NCBI RefSeq assembly: GCF_003591005.1
Contig: NZ_QYYD01000026.1
Coordinates: forward strand, 1-64,000
DNA from: Rhodopseudomonas palustris
GTDB lineage: Bacteria; Pseudomonadota; Alphaproteobacteria; Rhizobiales; Xanthobacteraceae
Direction of reading: 5' to 3'
Length of the DNA: 64,000 bases
This document shows, piece by piece, positions 17,612 through 25,635 of the stretch (position 1 is its first letter; every line of letters starts with the position of its first letter). The position numbers and the translations under genes were made by a program. Under the pieces are notes generated by a model that was given only the letters and a program-made list of their open reading frames with translations, made no database searches and was not told the DNA's origin.

Positions 17612-18250
17612 ATGGGGAACGATATTGATCGCGCAGGCGTCGCCAAGGCGTATGCGCGCTGGGCGCCGGTCTACGACATGGTGTTCGGCAAGGTGTTCGA
17701 CAGCGGCCGGCAGTCGACCATCGCGGTGGCGGATGCGATCGGCGGCCGCGTGCTCGACGTCGGCGTCGGCACCGGACTGTCGCTGTCGGATTACTCGCCG
17801 ACCACGAAGCTGTGTGGTGTCGATATCTCCGAGCCCATGCTGCGCCGGGCGCATGAGCGCGTCCGCACGCTGAATCTCAGCAATGTCGAGACGCTGGCGG
17901 TGATGGACGCCAAGAACCTCGCATTCCCTGACGGCTTCTTCGATGCGGTCGTGGCCCAATACGTCATCACGGCGGTGCCGGATCCCGAAGCGACGCTCGA
18001 CGACTTCATCCGGGTGCTGAAGCCGGGCGGCGAACTCATCCTGGTGAATCACATCGGTGCCGAGAGCGGGCCGCGCAAGGTGTTCGAACTGGCATTCGCG
18101 CCGCTGGCGCGGCGGCTCGGCTGGCGTCCAGAATTTCCGTGGGCGCGGCTGGTGAACTGGGCCAGGCGGCACGGCGGGGTGGAACTGGCCGAGCGGCGCC
18201 CGATGCCGCCGATGGGGCATTTCTCGCTGATCCGCTATCGCAAGCTCTGA
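17612..18250 (+). CDS. SAM-dependent methyltransferase, PmtA-like
   Basis: 212 residues. A class I methyltransferase with motif I VLDVGVGTGLSL, the acidic CGVDISEPML, and post-motif LKPGGELILVNHIG. The N terminus (RAGVAKAYARWAPVYDMVFG) and overall size resemble the Rhodobacter-type phosphatidylethanolamine N-methyltransferases that make phosphatidylcholine, a common lipid in this bacterial group. UbiE-type quinone methyltransferases share the fold, so the lipid assignment is probable rather than proven. It has a short 18-base spacing after mnmA. Confidence 0.82.
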   Translation: MGNDIDRAGVAKAYARWAPVYDMVFGKVFDSGRQSTIAVADAIGGRVLDVGVGTGLSLSDYSPTTKLCGVDISEPMLRRAHERVRTLNLSNVETLAVMDAKNLAFPDGFFDAVVAQYVITAVPDPEATLDDFIRVLKPGGELILVNHIGAESGPRKVFELAFAPLARRLGWRPEFPWARLVNWARRHGGVELAERRPMPPMGHFSLIRYRKL

Positions 18251-18290
18251 GCCGACGCGGAACTGTGCGGCGATCCTATCGTTGTCGCGC

Positions 18291-18635
18291 ATGACCAGGA
18301 CAATCACACTCGCATTCGTCTGCCTGACGATGGCCGCGGCTCCAGCGCTGTCCCAGGCTCCGCCGAAAACGCCGGCCAACCCGGCGCAGACGCCGGCGAC
18401 CCAATGTCCGCCGGGCGCTGCCCGCATCGATCCGCCAAGTCCCACGTCTCCTGGTACGACCACGGGCAAGACGCAGGAGCCGCTCGGGGACAAGCTTGCC
18501 CGATCGGACGGCGTGTTGTGCCCGCCGGCCGGCGTCGACCCCGAAATGCACACGCCAGCGCCCGACGCTGGAACCATGCGGGTGATTCCACCACCGGGCT
18601 CCCCCGGCGGCGACCAGAATGTGCAGCCGAAATAA
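18291..18635 (+). CDS. Small secreted Pro-rich protein
   Basis: 114 residues. The start at 18291 opens a clear signal peptide (MTRTITLAFVCLTMAAAPALSQA) cut near residue 22 (first 20 residues: MTRTITLAFVCLTMAAAPAL). The mature part is Pro/Thr-rich with two Cys in CPPGAARIDPP and LCPPAGVDPEMH, suggesting one disulfide in the periplasm. No family is recognised. It lies 40 bases after the methyltransferase and before a tRNA. Confidence 0.7.
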   Translation: MTRTITLAFVCLTMAAAPALSQAPPKTPANPAQTPATQCPPGAARIDPPSPTSPGTTTGKTQEPLGDKLARSDGVLCPPAGVDPEMHTPAPDAGTMRVIPPPGSPGGDQNVQPK

Positions 18636-18741
18636 GGTTTTGCACCACGCGGCCGGCGGCGATTGCTTGACAGCCCGCGGCGCGCCTCCTTATATGCCGC
18701 GCGTTCGCTCGGTGCCGTCAACGACACCGCCGAAACGCCGT

Positions 18742-18818
18742 GGCGGGGTAGCTCAGCTGGTTAGAGCACGGGAATCATAATCCTGGGGTCGGGGGTTCGA
18801 GTCCCTCTCCCGCTACCA
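18742..18818 (+). tRNA. tRNA-Met (anticodon CAU)
   Basis: A complete 77-base cloverleaf: acceptor GGCGGGG with TCCCGCT, D arm GCTC/GAGC, anticodon stem CGGGA/TCCTG around loop ATCATAA (anticodon CAT), T arm GGGGG-TTCGAGT-CCCTC, and encoded CCA. It reads as an elongator tRNA-Met; a CAU tRNA-Ile2 modified by TilS is the alternative that sequence alone cannot fully exclude. Confidence 0.93.
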
Positions 18819-19256
18819 TTTTGTTTCAGGCACTTAGTTGGTGGAATTGGCGACCGGGGTGGGTCGCCTTTTGCGTTTGCACGGCGTGGATCTGCGGTTC
18901 AGTCGGCGAGGTCCGCAATCGCACTGGCCAAAGCGCGGCTCTCGGTGCGGTTGTGGAAGATGCGCTGATAGCATTCCACCTCGGCGCGTACGCCGCAGGG
19001 ATGCATCAGGCCGTGCGCTGGCAGATGAGGGAAGGGTGCTGCGGGTCAGCGGCTGTGTCGATCGCGCGCCCTGGCAGCCAGCTGCGCGGCGGTCTCGTCG
19101 CTGTGGCCATTGTTGACGCTCGAGATCAGCTCGGCATTGACCTTGATGGTCAGGCCACCAGTCACTTGCAGAACGCGCCGTCGACGTCGGGCGATTGTGT
19201 GCTTCGAACGGCAGTGCAGCGTTTGCCGCTCGAAGCACGAGTTGGCTTGGATACGA
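18819..19256. other. Gap after the tRNA with a possible gene remnant
   Basis: About 440 bases with no convincing full gene. On the minus strand one frame reads in a protein-like way between roughly 19200 and 19040 (LTIKVNAELISSVNNGHSDE...), stops, and is open again in the same frame to 18900 (GVRAEVECYQRIFHNRTES). This could be the tail of a broken gene. I do not recognise a family, and no integrase or direct repeat of the tRNA end is seen. Confidence 0.35.
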
Positions 19257-20468
19257 TCAGGACTTCTTCATCAGCGGGCACTTGCTCTGCTCGCGTGGGA
19301 TGTTGGCGTCGTCGGCCGGGACGGTCGCAACGACGTTGTAGAAGTCCCACGGTCCGGTCGACTGCTCCACCGGCTTGGCCTGGAGCAGATAGTAGTCGTG
19401 GATGTGCATACCGTCTTCGCGGACATAGCCCTTTTCGGAGAAGAAGTCGTTCACCGGCAGGGAGCGAAATTTCGCCAGCACCGCGGTGTTGTCGAGTGTT
19501 CCGGCCGCTTCGACGGCTTTCAGATAGTGCTTGGTTGCCGAGTACATCCCGGCCTGGACCTGGGTCGGCATGCGGCCGACTTTGTCGAAGAACCGCTTGC
19601 CGAATTCACGCGAGGCGTCGTTGCGATTCCAGTAGAACGCCTCCGACGTATACAAACCCTGCATGTTCTTCAGACCGACCGACTTGGCGTCGGTGATCTG
19701 GAACAGCAGCGCCGCCACCTTCATTTTGCTCTTGAGGCCGAGCAGCCCGAATTCGTGCGCCTGCATCAGGGAATTGGAGGTGTCGCCGCCGGCGTTGGCG
19801 AGCGCCAGCACATTGGCGCCGGAGCTCTGCGCCTGCAGCAGGAAGGACGAGAAGTCGCTGGTATTGAAGGGATGACGCACCGCGCCGACCAGCTTGCCGC
19901 CATTCGCCTTGACCACGGCGGAGGCGTCAGCCTCGAATGCGTGACCGAATGCATAGTCGGCGGTCAGGAAGAACCATTCGTTTCCGCCCTGTCCGAGCAG
20001 CGCCTTCGCCGTGCTGCGCGCCAGCGTGGCAGTGTTGTAGGTCCACTGGAACGTGTTGGGAGAGCATTTCTCGTTGGTGATGGTGGAGGCGCCCGCTGAC
20101 GAGACGATCATCATCTTGTTTCTGTCGCGAACCAGGTCGGACAGCGCCAGTGCGACCGCGGAATTGCCGATGTCGAGGATGACGTCGACACCTTCCGTGT
20201 CGATCCACCGCCTGGCAATCCCCGAGGCGACGTCGGTCTTGTTCTGATGATCGGCAGCGACGATTTCAATCGGCTGCCCCAGCAGCTTGCCGCCGAAATC
20301 GGCGATCGCCATCTTGGCGACTTCGACTGCGGCCGGTCCCGCGGCATCGGCGTATTGTCCTGACTGATCGTTGAGAACGCCGATCTTGACCGGCTTCGCC
20401 GCCGGCGCCTGCGCGTGCGCCGAAGCGAAGCTCAGCACGACCATCGATGCCGCTAATAGTGATCTCAT
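19257..20468 (-). CDS. Branched-chain amino acid-type ABC substrate-binding protein
   Basis: 403 residues with a signal peptide cut after ASAHA or AHAQA (about residue 20). It is a Peripla_BP_6 (LivJ-like) periplasmic binding protein: VKIGVLNDQSGQYADAAG starts the first lobe, and TNEKCSPNTFQWTYN and HPFNTSDFSSFLLQAQSSG are typical of the subgroup that binds aromatic or other carboxylates. A strong ribosome site AGGGAGGATAAGG precedes the ATG. No permease or ATPase lies in the window; the gene is last in the operon led by an amidohydrolase, so it probably captures that pathway's substrate. It is clearly paralogous to the protein at 46096-47340. Confidence 0.92.
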   Translation of the reverse strand: MRSLLAASMVVLSFASAHAQAPAAKPVKIGVLNDQSGQYADAAGPAAVEVAKMAIADFGGKLLGQPIEIVAADHQNKTDVASGIARRWIDTEGVDVILDIGNSAVALALSDLVRDRNKMMIVSSAGASTITNEKCSPNTFQWTYNTATLARSTAKALLGQGGNEWFFLTADYAFGHAFEADASAVVKANGGKLVGAVRHPFNTSDFSSFLLQAQSSGANVLALANAGGDTSNSLMQAHEFGLLGLKSKMKVAALLFQITDAKSVGLKNMQGLYTSEAFYWNRNDASREFGKRFFDKVGRMPTQVQAGMYSATKHYLKAVEAAGTLDNTAVLAKFRSLPVNDFFSEKGYVREDGMHIHDYYLLQAKPVEQSTGPWDFYNVVATVPADDANIPREQSKCPLMKKS

Positions 20469-20539
20469 GTCCTTATCCTCCCTGTGTAGTTTTTTATCGG
20501 CTCGAACTTACGTTCGATGCTGCGATGCGACCGAAAACC

Positions 20540-21712
20540 TCACTCGGCCGCCTCACGAAACTGCTCAAATCCATCCAGCCGTTCGCCGTTGCCCCGCAGG
20601 GCGCCGCCCCATTTGGCCAGCCACCACGCGTACTGCTCCGGCCACTTCTCGAAATTGCCCGTCAGCCCGAAATGCTCGGCGGCGTGCAACGCCCAGAACG
20701 GATTGAACAGCATCTGGCGGGCAATGAAGATGAGGTCTGCCCTGCCGTCCTGCAGGACCTTCTCGGCGAAGTCCGGGGTTCGGATCATGCCGACCGCGCC
20801 AGTCGCGATCCCGGCTTCGTGGCGAATGCGTTCGGCGAACGGCACTTGGTAGCCCGGGCCGCGGCCGAGATTGGCGTTGGTGGATCCGGCGCGCAGATTG
20901 CCTCCGGTCGAACAGTCAACCAGATCCACGCCCAGGGCCTTCAGTTCACGCGAGAACACGACGCTGTCCTCGATCTCCCAGCCGCCGTCGATCCAGTCGG
21001 TCGCCGAAATGCGCACGAACAGCGGCGTGGAGGAGGGCAGCGCGTCGCGCACGGCGCGCGTCACCTCGAGCGGAAACCGCATGCGGTTCTCGAGGCTGCC
21101 GCCATACTCGTCGGTGCGGAAGTTGGCGAGCGGGCTCAGGAAGGATTGCAGCAGATAGCCGTGCGCCATGTGCAGTTCGATGACATCGAAGCCGGCGAGC
21201 ACGGCGCGGCGGCAAGCGGCCACGAACGCATCGCGGATGCCGACGAGCCCGTCCTTGCTGAGCGGAACAGGAGTCTGAAAGCCGTCCGAGAACGGGACGT
21301 CCGACGGCCCGGTCGGCACCCATGTTTCCTCGCCCATCTCGACGTCGCGATCGGTCAGATGGCTGTTGCCGCGGAACGCGCGCTGCTGGCTGGATTTGCG
21401 ACCACCATGGTTGATCTGGATGGCCGCCTTCGAACCGTGGGATTTGATGACGTGGACGATCTGGCGCATGCCGTCGATCTGGCCATCCTCCCACAGACCC
21501 GGGTCGCCGTTGGTGATGCGGCCTTTGCGGCTGACCGAGGTCTGTTCGACGAACACCAGCCCGGCTCCGCCCATGGCGAATTTGCCGTAATGCACGAGAT
21601 GGAACGGCGTGACGTAACCGTTCTCCGCCGAGTACATCCCCATCGGCGAGACAACGATCCGGTTGTCGAGTTCGACGCCGCGCAAGGTCATACGCTCGAA
21701 CAGCTTGACCAT
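20540..21712 (-). CDS. Old-yellow-enzyme family NADH:flavin oxidoreductase
   Basis: 390 residues. An FMN TIM barrel of the OYE/2,4-dienoyl-CoA reductase family, lacking the C-terminal FeS and FAD domains of long forms. Visible motifs: RIVVSPMGMYSAENG, AAIQINHGGRKSS (active-site region with His-Gly-Gly), ELHMAHGYLLQSFLSPLAN (His for substrate), RTDEYGGSLENRMRF and the phosphate loop VGMIRTPDFAEKVL. These enzymes reduce activated C=C bonds. The ATG at 21712 is chosen because GGAGGA lies six bases before it; the ATG at 21718 is too close. It is in the middle of the IclR-linked operon. Confidence 0.93.
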   Translation of the reverse strand: MVKLFERMTLRGVELDNRIVVSPMGMYSAENGYVTPFHLVHYGKFAMGGAGLVFVEQTSVSRKGRITNGDPGLWEDGQIDGMRQIVHVIKSHGSKAAIQINHGGRKSSQQRAFRGNSHLTDRDVEMGEETWVPTGPSDVPFSDGFQTPVPLSKDGLVGIRDAFVAACRRAVLAGFDVIELHMAHGYLLQSFLSPLANFRTDEYGGSLENRMRFPLEVTRAVRDALPSSTPLFVRISATDWIDGGWEIEDSVVFSRELKALGVDLVDCSTGGNLRAGSTNANLGRGPGYQVPFAERIRHEAGIATGAVGMIRTPDFAEKVLQDGRADLIFIARQMLFNPFWALHAAEHFGLTGNFEKWPEQYAWWLAKWGGALRGNGERLDGFEQFREAAE

Positions 21713-21780
21713 CTTCATTCCTCCTCAGAGTTGTAGGTCGCCGAACACACGTCGCGACCTTGGTCGCGGCGCCCTCATCG

Positions 21781-22992
21781 TCACGCTTGCGCGATCGCGC
21801 CGGAGTGGCGCAACGCGTCGATCTCGCTTTCGGAAAGGCCAAGATACTCCGACAGTACCTCGGCATTGTGCTGACCGAGACGTGCCGATGGCGCGTAATC
21901 CGGCGTCGGCGTGTCGTGAAGTACGACCGGGCTGCGATGCACAAGGATGTCGCCGTATTCGGGATGTTCGATTTCGCGCAGCATGCCCCGGGCATGGAGG
22001 TGCTTGTCCTCCGTCACCTCGCGCAAGTCGCGGACCGCGGCGCAGGGCACGCGATTGACTCGGCAAAGTTCGGTAACTTCGTCGCGGGTGAGCCGCGACG
22101 ACCACTCCGACACGATCTGGTCGGTCAGGTCGATGTGCTTGAGGCGGTCGAGCACGGTTTTGAAACGGGGATCGTCCGCCAGTTCCGGCCGTTCCATCGC
22201 TCGCGTCAATCCCGTCCAGTGCGATTCATTGACGCTGATGATGGCGACGTAGCCGTCGGACGCGGGATAGACGTTGTAGGGCGCCTCGGCGAGGCCGCCA
22301 TGGCGGTTGCCGGTTCGCGGCGCTGCTGCCTTGCGATTGAATACGTCAGCGAGATTGGAGGCCATCGCCGGATACACCGTCTCGACCATCGCGATCTCGA
22401 CCAACCGGCCGCGGCCGCTTTTTTCCCGATCGTAAAGCGCGGTCATGATGCCGCCGTACAGATGCACGCCGCTGATGAAGTCGGTGATCGCCGGACCTGC
22501 CTTGACCGGGGGGCCATCGGCGAATCCGGTCACGCTCATGATGCCGGACACCGCCTGCACGGTAAGGTCCATCGCCAGATTGTCCCTGTTGGGACCCGAC
22601 AGACCGTAGCCGGTGGCCGAGCCGTAGATCAGCCGCGGATTGATGGCGCTGAGGGCGGCATAGCCGACTCCCAACCGATCGAGCACGCCCGGCGCGTAGT
22701 TCTCGATTACCACGTCCGCTCTGGCCGCCAGCTGTTTGAGGATCGCGGCGCCTTCGGGCGATTTCAGGTTCAGGCTGATGTTGCGTTTGTTCGCGTTCAG
22801 CATCGCGAACGGCACGGCGTTGCCCTTGCTGATGCGGGCGCGGTGACGCACCGGCTCGCCCTTCGGCGGCTCGACCTTGATGACGGTGGCGCCGGCCTGG
22901 GCCATCAAGAATCCGCAATATGGCCCCTGGTACACCTGGCCGAGATCGATCACGATCACGCCGTCGAGCGGCGCCCTGTTGTGGTTGTCCAA
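21781..22992 (-). CDS. CaiB/BaiF family (class III) CoA-transferase
   Basis: 403 residues. Class III CoA-transferases move CoA between carboxylic acids. The N terminus has the family's VIDLGQVYQGPYCGFLMAQA (GP...CxxxLA-like) and GATVIKVEPPKGEPVR; NKRNISLNLKSPEG contains the usual segment, followed by ADVVIENYAPGVLDRLG, where the catalytic Asp is expected downstream in AMDLTVQAVSG. The initiator is a TTG at 22992 preceded by GAGGATCC with good spacing. It lies 16 bases after the amidohydrolase stop, so the two are co-transcribed. The donor and acceptor acids are unknown. Confidence 0.92.
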   Translation of the reverse strand: MDNHNRAPLDGVIVIDLGQVYQGPYCGFLMAQAGATVIKVEPPKGEPVRHRARISKGNAVPFAMLNANKRNISLNLKSPEGAAILKQLAARADVVIENYAPGVLDRLGVGYAALSAINPRLIYGSATGYGLSGPNRDNLAMDLTVQAVSGIMSVTGFADGPPVKAGPAITDFISGVHLYGGIMTALYDREKSGRGRLVEIAMVETVYPAMASNLADVFNRKAAAPRTGNRHGGLAEAPYNVYPASDGYVAIISVNESHWTGLTRAMERPELADDPRFKTVLDRLKHIDLTDQIVSEWSSRLTRDEVTELCRVNRVPCAAVRDLREVTEDKHLHARGMLREIEHPEYGDILVHRSPVVLHDTPTPDYAPSARLGQHNAEVLSEYLGLSESEIDALRHSGAIAQA

Positions 22993-23008
22993 AGGATCCT
23001 CGTCGGCG

Positions 23009-23854
23009 TCAGAAGTTGTAGAGACGGGCGGGATTGTCGATCAGGATTTTCCGCCGGACGGCTTCGTCGGGCACGCATTCGTGCAGCAGGCGAAGCAGGT
23101 CCTGCAGGTCGGGCATAGTCTCGGCGGTGTGGCCGACATGCGGCCAGTCGCTGCCCCACACCACTTGGTCGGGCGCGGCCTCGACGATCGCCCGCATGAA
23201 CGGCGCCGTGTCCGCATAAGGCCGGCCGATCCGTGTATTGCGGTCGGCGCCGGAAATCTTGGTCCAGTAGCGGCCGGTCTTCAGCCGCTCGGTGTAGGCT
23301 CGAAAATCGGGGTGTTGGTGACCCTTGTCGGCCATGGTCCGCGACATGTGGTCGATCACGTAGTTCAGCGGCAGCTTCTCGAGCTTGTCGGCGGCTTCAG
23401 CCAGATCCGAGCTCTCGATCCAGAGCTGAGCATGCCAGCCGCGCTCGGCGACCCGCGGGGCGAGTTGCACCAGATCGTCGTAGCTGGTGCCAAGCGTCGA
23501 CACCGGCTTGCCGTCCTGCCGGATCATGGTGATCCGCACCGCCTTGAAGCCGGCGTCGGTGAGTTCGTCGAGCCGGCGATCAGAGACGTCCGGCCGCAGG
23601 ATGGCCACGGCGCGAAGCCTGTCGGGATAGCGGCGCAGCGCGTCGTAGGTGACGGCGTTGTCGTCGCCCGATCCCACGGCGTGAACGATCACGCCGCGGG
23701 TGATGCCGAGCCTGTCCCACACCGCGAAGGCGTCTTCGATCGTGAAGGGCTTGGTGGCTGTGAAACGACCCTCGTCGCCGGCGGGAAAGCGATCGAACGG
23801 GCCGTAAATGTGGAAGTGACAGTCGCAACTGCCTTCGGGCAATCGATAGTCCAT
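23009..23854 (-). CDS. Amidohydrolase_2 family metal-dependent hydrolase
   Basis: 281 residues from the ATG at 23854 (after AGGATCGGCCTGC); a longer frame to 24061 lacks family character. The N-terminal DCHFHIYGPFDRFP gives the HxH metal motif, VIDHMSRT and VVWGSDWPHVGH supply the later His and Asp ligands. The sequence resembles the 2-pyrone-4,6-dicarboxylate hydrolase (LigI)/lactonase branch, so lactone or pyrone hydrolysis is a reasonable guess. It is the first gene of the operon running amidohydrolase, CoA-transferase, OYE, binding protein, and is divergent from the IclR regulator. Confidence 0.9.
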   Translation of the reverse strand: MDYRLPEGSCDCHFHIYGPFDRFPAGDEGRFTATKPFTIEDAFAVWDRLGITRGVIVHAVGSGDDNAVTYDALRRYPDRLRAVAILRPDVSDRRLDELTDAGFKAVRITMIRQDGKPVSTLGTSYDDLVQLAPRVAERGWHAQLWIESSDLAEAADKLEKLPLNYVIDHMSRTMADKGHQHPDFRAYTERLKTGRYWTKISGADRNTRIGRPYADTAPFMRAIVEAAPDQVVWGSDWPHVGHTAETMPDLQDLLRLLHECVPDEAVRRKILIDNPARLYNF

Positions 23855-24156
23855 GCAGGCCGATCCTATGTTGAGAGATGTTGCCGCCGCGGCGCGCGCG
23901 CCCGCACAGGGGCCGTCGCCAGCCCGATGGTTTGATGTCGAAAAACGTGGCGTTGAGACTTGATGGCGGAGGCGCGCAGGCGGCGCTCGGCCGAGATCAT
24001 CCCGTCGCGGCAGACAATTCCATGCCCGGCTCCATGACGCCTCCCTGCAAGCCTGCGCCATCTGCGGTGGCGCTTTTTGCTTCTCTGCGGCTGCGACGCC
24101 GCGGCCTGGACGGCCGAGGTCGACCTTAAAATCGACCGGTCGACGAGTCCACCATA

Positions 24157-24193
24157 TTCCAGATATATAATTCCATTTCCATGGATATGGAAA
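24157..24193. promoter_or_regulatory. Palindromic operator candidate between IclR gene and operon
   Basis: TTTCCATGGATATGGAAA at 24176-24193 has perfect seven-base arms (TTTCCAT/ATGGAAA) around four bases. Two further TTCCA half-sites lie at 24157 and 24171, and a TATAAT hexamer at 24166-24171 sits among them. E. coli IclR binds TGGAAATNATTTCCA-like sites, so TTCCA/TGGAA half-sites fit an IclR operator. The position in the 452-base divergent gap (23855-24306) fits control of both directions. The rest of that gap shows no gene. Confidence 0.6.
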
Positions 24194-24306
24194 GCAGTGG
24201 CGGCCGCGGCTGCGCCGGTCTAGACTGTCGTCAACTCGAGAGCGGTTCAGCGCCGAACCGATTCCGGTCGAGCGCTGGGCTGGTCGAAAATTCCGCGTAT
24301 GGGCAG

Positions 24307-25047
24307 ATGACAGATTCCAGCATCAAGTCGGCCAAGCGGGTGTTCGAAGTCCTCGAGTACTTCGATGACGTCAAGCGCCCGATTTCGTTGAAGGAAATTG
24401 CGGCCAAGTGCGACTATCCGACGTCGAGTGCGGCCGCATTGCTGAAGAGCATGGCGATGCTCGGCTACCTTTTTTACGATAGCTACAATCGCACCTATAT
24501 GCCGACGATGCGCATCTCCCAGATGGGCCGCTGGCTCGACACAGGGCTGTTCGGCGACAGTGCCATTCTCGCCCTCGTCGAGTTCGTTCACGAACAACTC
24601 GACGAACTGGTCAGCATCAGCACCCAATCCGATCTGCATGCGCAGTACATCTACGCTCTGCAAACCAGAAAGCGCCTGCGTTTCGAGGTGAGGCCGGGGG
24701 ATGTTCGGCCGCTTGCGATCAGCGGGATCGGCCGCACGCTCCTCAGCGGCCACCCCGACGGGGAGATTGAACGTCTGCTTCGCCGTATCAATGCCGTGTG
24801 CCCGCCGGAGGAGCACTTCGAACTCGGAGCCTTGATGAAAATCGTCAACGGAATCCGGCGTGCCGGCTTCATGTTCTCGAAGCACATCATCGTTCAGGAC
24901 GCCGGGGTGATCGCAGTCCTGCTGCCGAAGCGTGACGCCGGACGCAATCTCGTTCTCGGAGTCGGCGGCCCGGTTTCACGACTCGAAGAGCGTCAGGAGG
25001 AGATTCTGGCTTGCATCCGCGAAGGTATCGCGCGGTTCATGACGTGA
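24307..25047 (+). CDS. IclR family transcriptional regulator
   Basis: 246 residues. The winged helix-turn-helix occupies residues about 8-65 (SAKRVFEVLEYF, ISLKEIAAKCDYPTSSAAAL), then the GAF-like effector domain with QYIYALQTRKRLRFEVRPGD, SGIGRTLLSG and a final IVQDAGVIAVLLPK. IclR proteins sense small carboxylates and usually control the adjacent divergent catabolic genes. The ATG at 24307 (MTDSSIKSAKR) is preferred over one at 24181, because the latter would place coding sequence across the operator-like palindrome and adds no family-like residues. Confidence 0.92.
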   Translation: MTDSSIKSAKRVFEVLEYFDDVKRPISLKEIAAKCDYPTSSAAALLKSMAMLGYLFYDSYNRTYMPTMRISQMGRWLDTGLFGDSAILALVEFVHEQLDELVSISTQSDLHAQYIYALQTRKRLRFEVRPGDVRPLAISGIGRTLLSGHPDGEIERLLRRINAVCPPEEHFELGALMKIVNGIRRAGFMFSKHIIVQDAGVIAVLLPKRDAGRNLVLGVGGPVSRLEERQEEILACIREGIARFMT

Positions 25048-25635
25048 GAACCGGACGATCGGCGGGAGAGGGCGCGCGGCGCCGCGAACCGCCTTCAATG
25101 CGGAATTGGAGCGGGCATAGGAGTTCCAGCACGCCCTTGTCCGATCGGGAACTCCACACCCTTCCGAGGCTCTCGATCTGCGACGGAACGCCGCAAGTCG
25201 GACCGTTTGGGTTCCCGCTCCCGGTTCGATGATGCGTCCTCGTCGGGCGATTCGGACCAGGCGGTCGGCTGTCAGTCGCCGCCCCAAATGAGAATGCAGC
25301 AATGCCGAGCGAACTTATTGCGCTGCAACATCGGTATCCAGTTGTGCCCGCCATTATGGGCCTCTCGCGCGCCAGATGGGCCATCGACTCGCGAAGCACC
25401 GGTATCCGACCCGTCCGTCTACCGCTCCACCCCGATCCGGAGCAGGCCGTGGCCGCCCTGAGCCAAATTTCAACTTTTCGGAACTCCATCAGACCCTTCT
25501 GTGCAATTGAGCACATGCAGTAAGATAGTGATAATGCTTGGAACTCGCAATTTGGAGTTGCCCGTTTGTGGCTCTTGAGGTACACGGGTAAGTGAAGGTA
25601 TGAACGGAATTTAAGGAATTGCACGGGTAGCGATC
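25048..25635. other. Gap before the RTX/glycosylation cluster
   Basis: About 590 bases. One + strand frame at 25302-25523 (73 residues, MPSELIALQHRYPVV...) reads as plausible protein but has no good ribosome site or known family. A possible sigma-70 promoter for the following gene is TTGAGG at 25575-25580 and TATGAA at 25599-25604 (18-base spacer). The GC content falls toward the cluster boundary. Confidence 0.35.

Noticed and set aside
20447-23118. Long + strand frames opposite the OYE and CoA-transferase genes
   Set aside because: They are shadows of minus strand genes that have strong family motifs and good ribosome sites.
18742-25047. An integrative element inserted at the tRNA
   Set aside because: No integrase gene and no direct repeat of the tRNA 3' end were found in the following sequence.
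25302-25523. A 73-residue + strand frame before the RTX cluster
   Set aside because: It reads moderately like protein but has no ribosome site, family or partner, so it is only mentioned in the gap entry.
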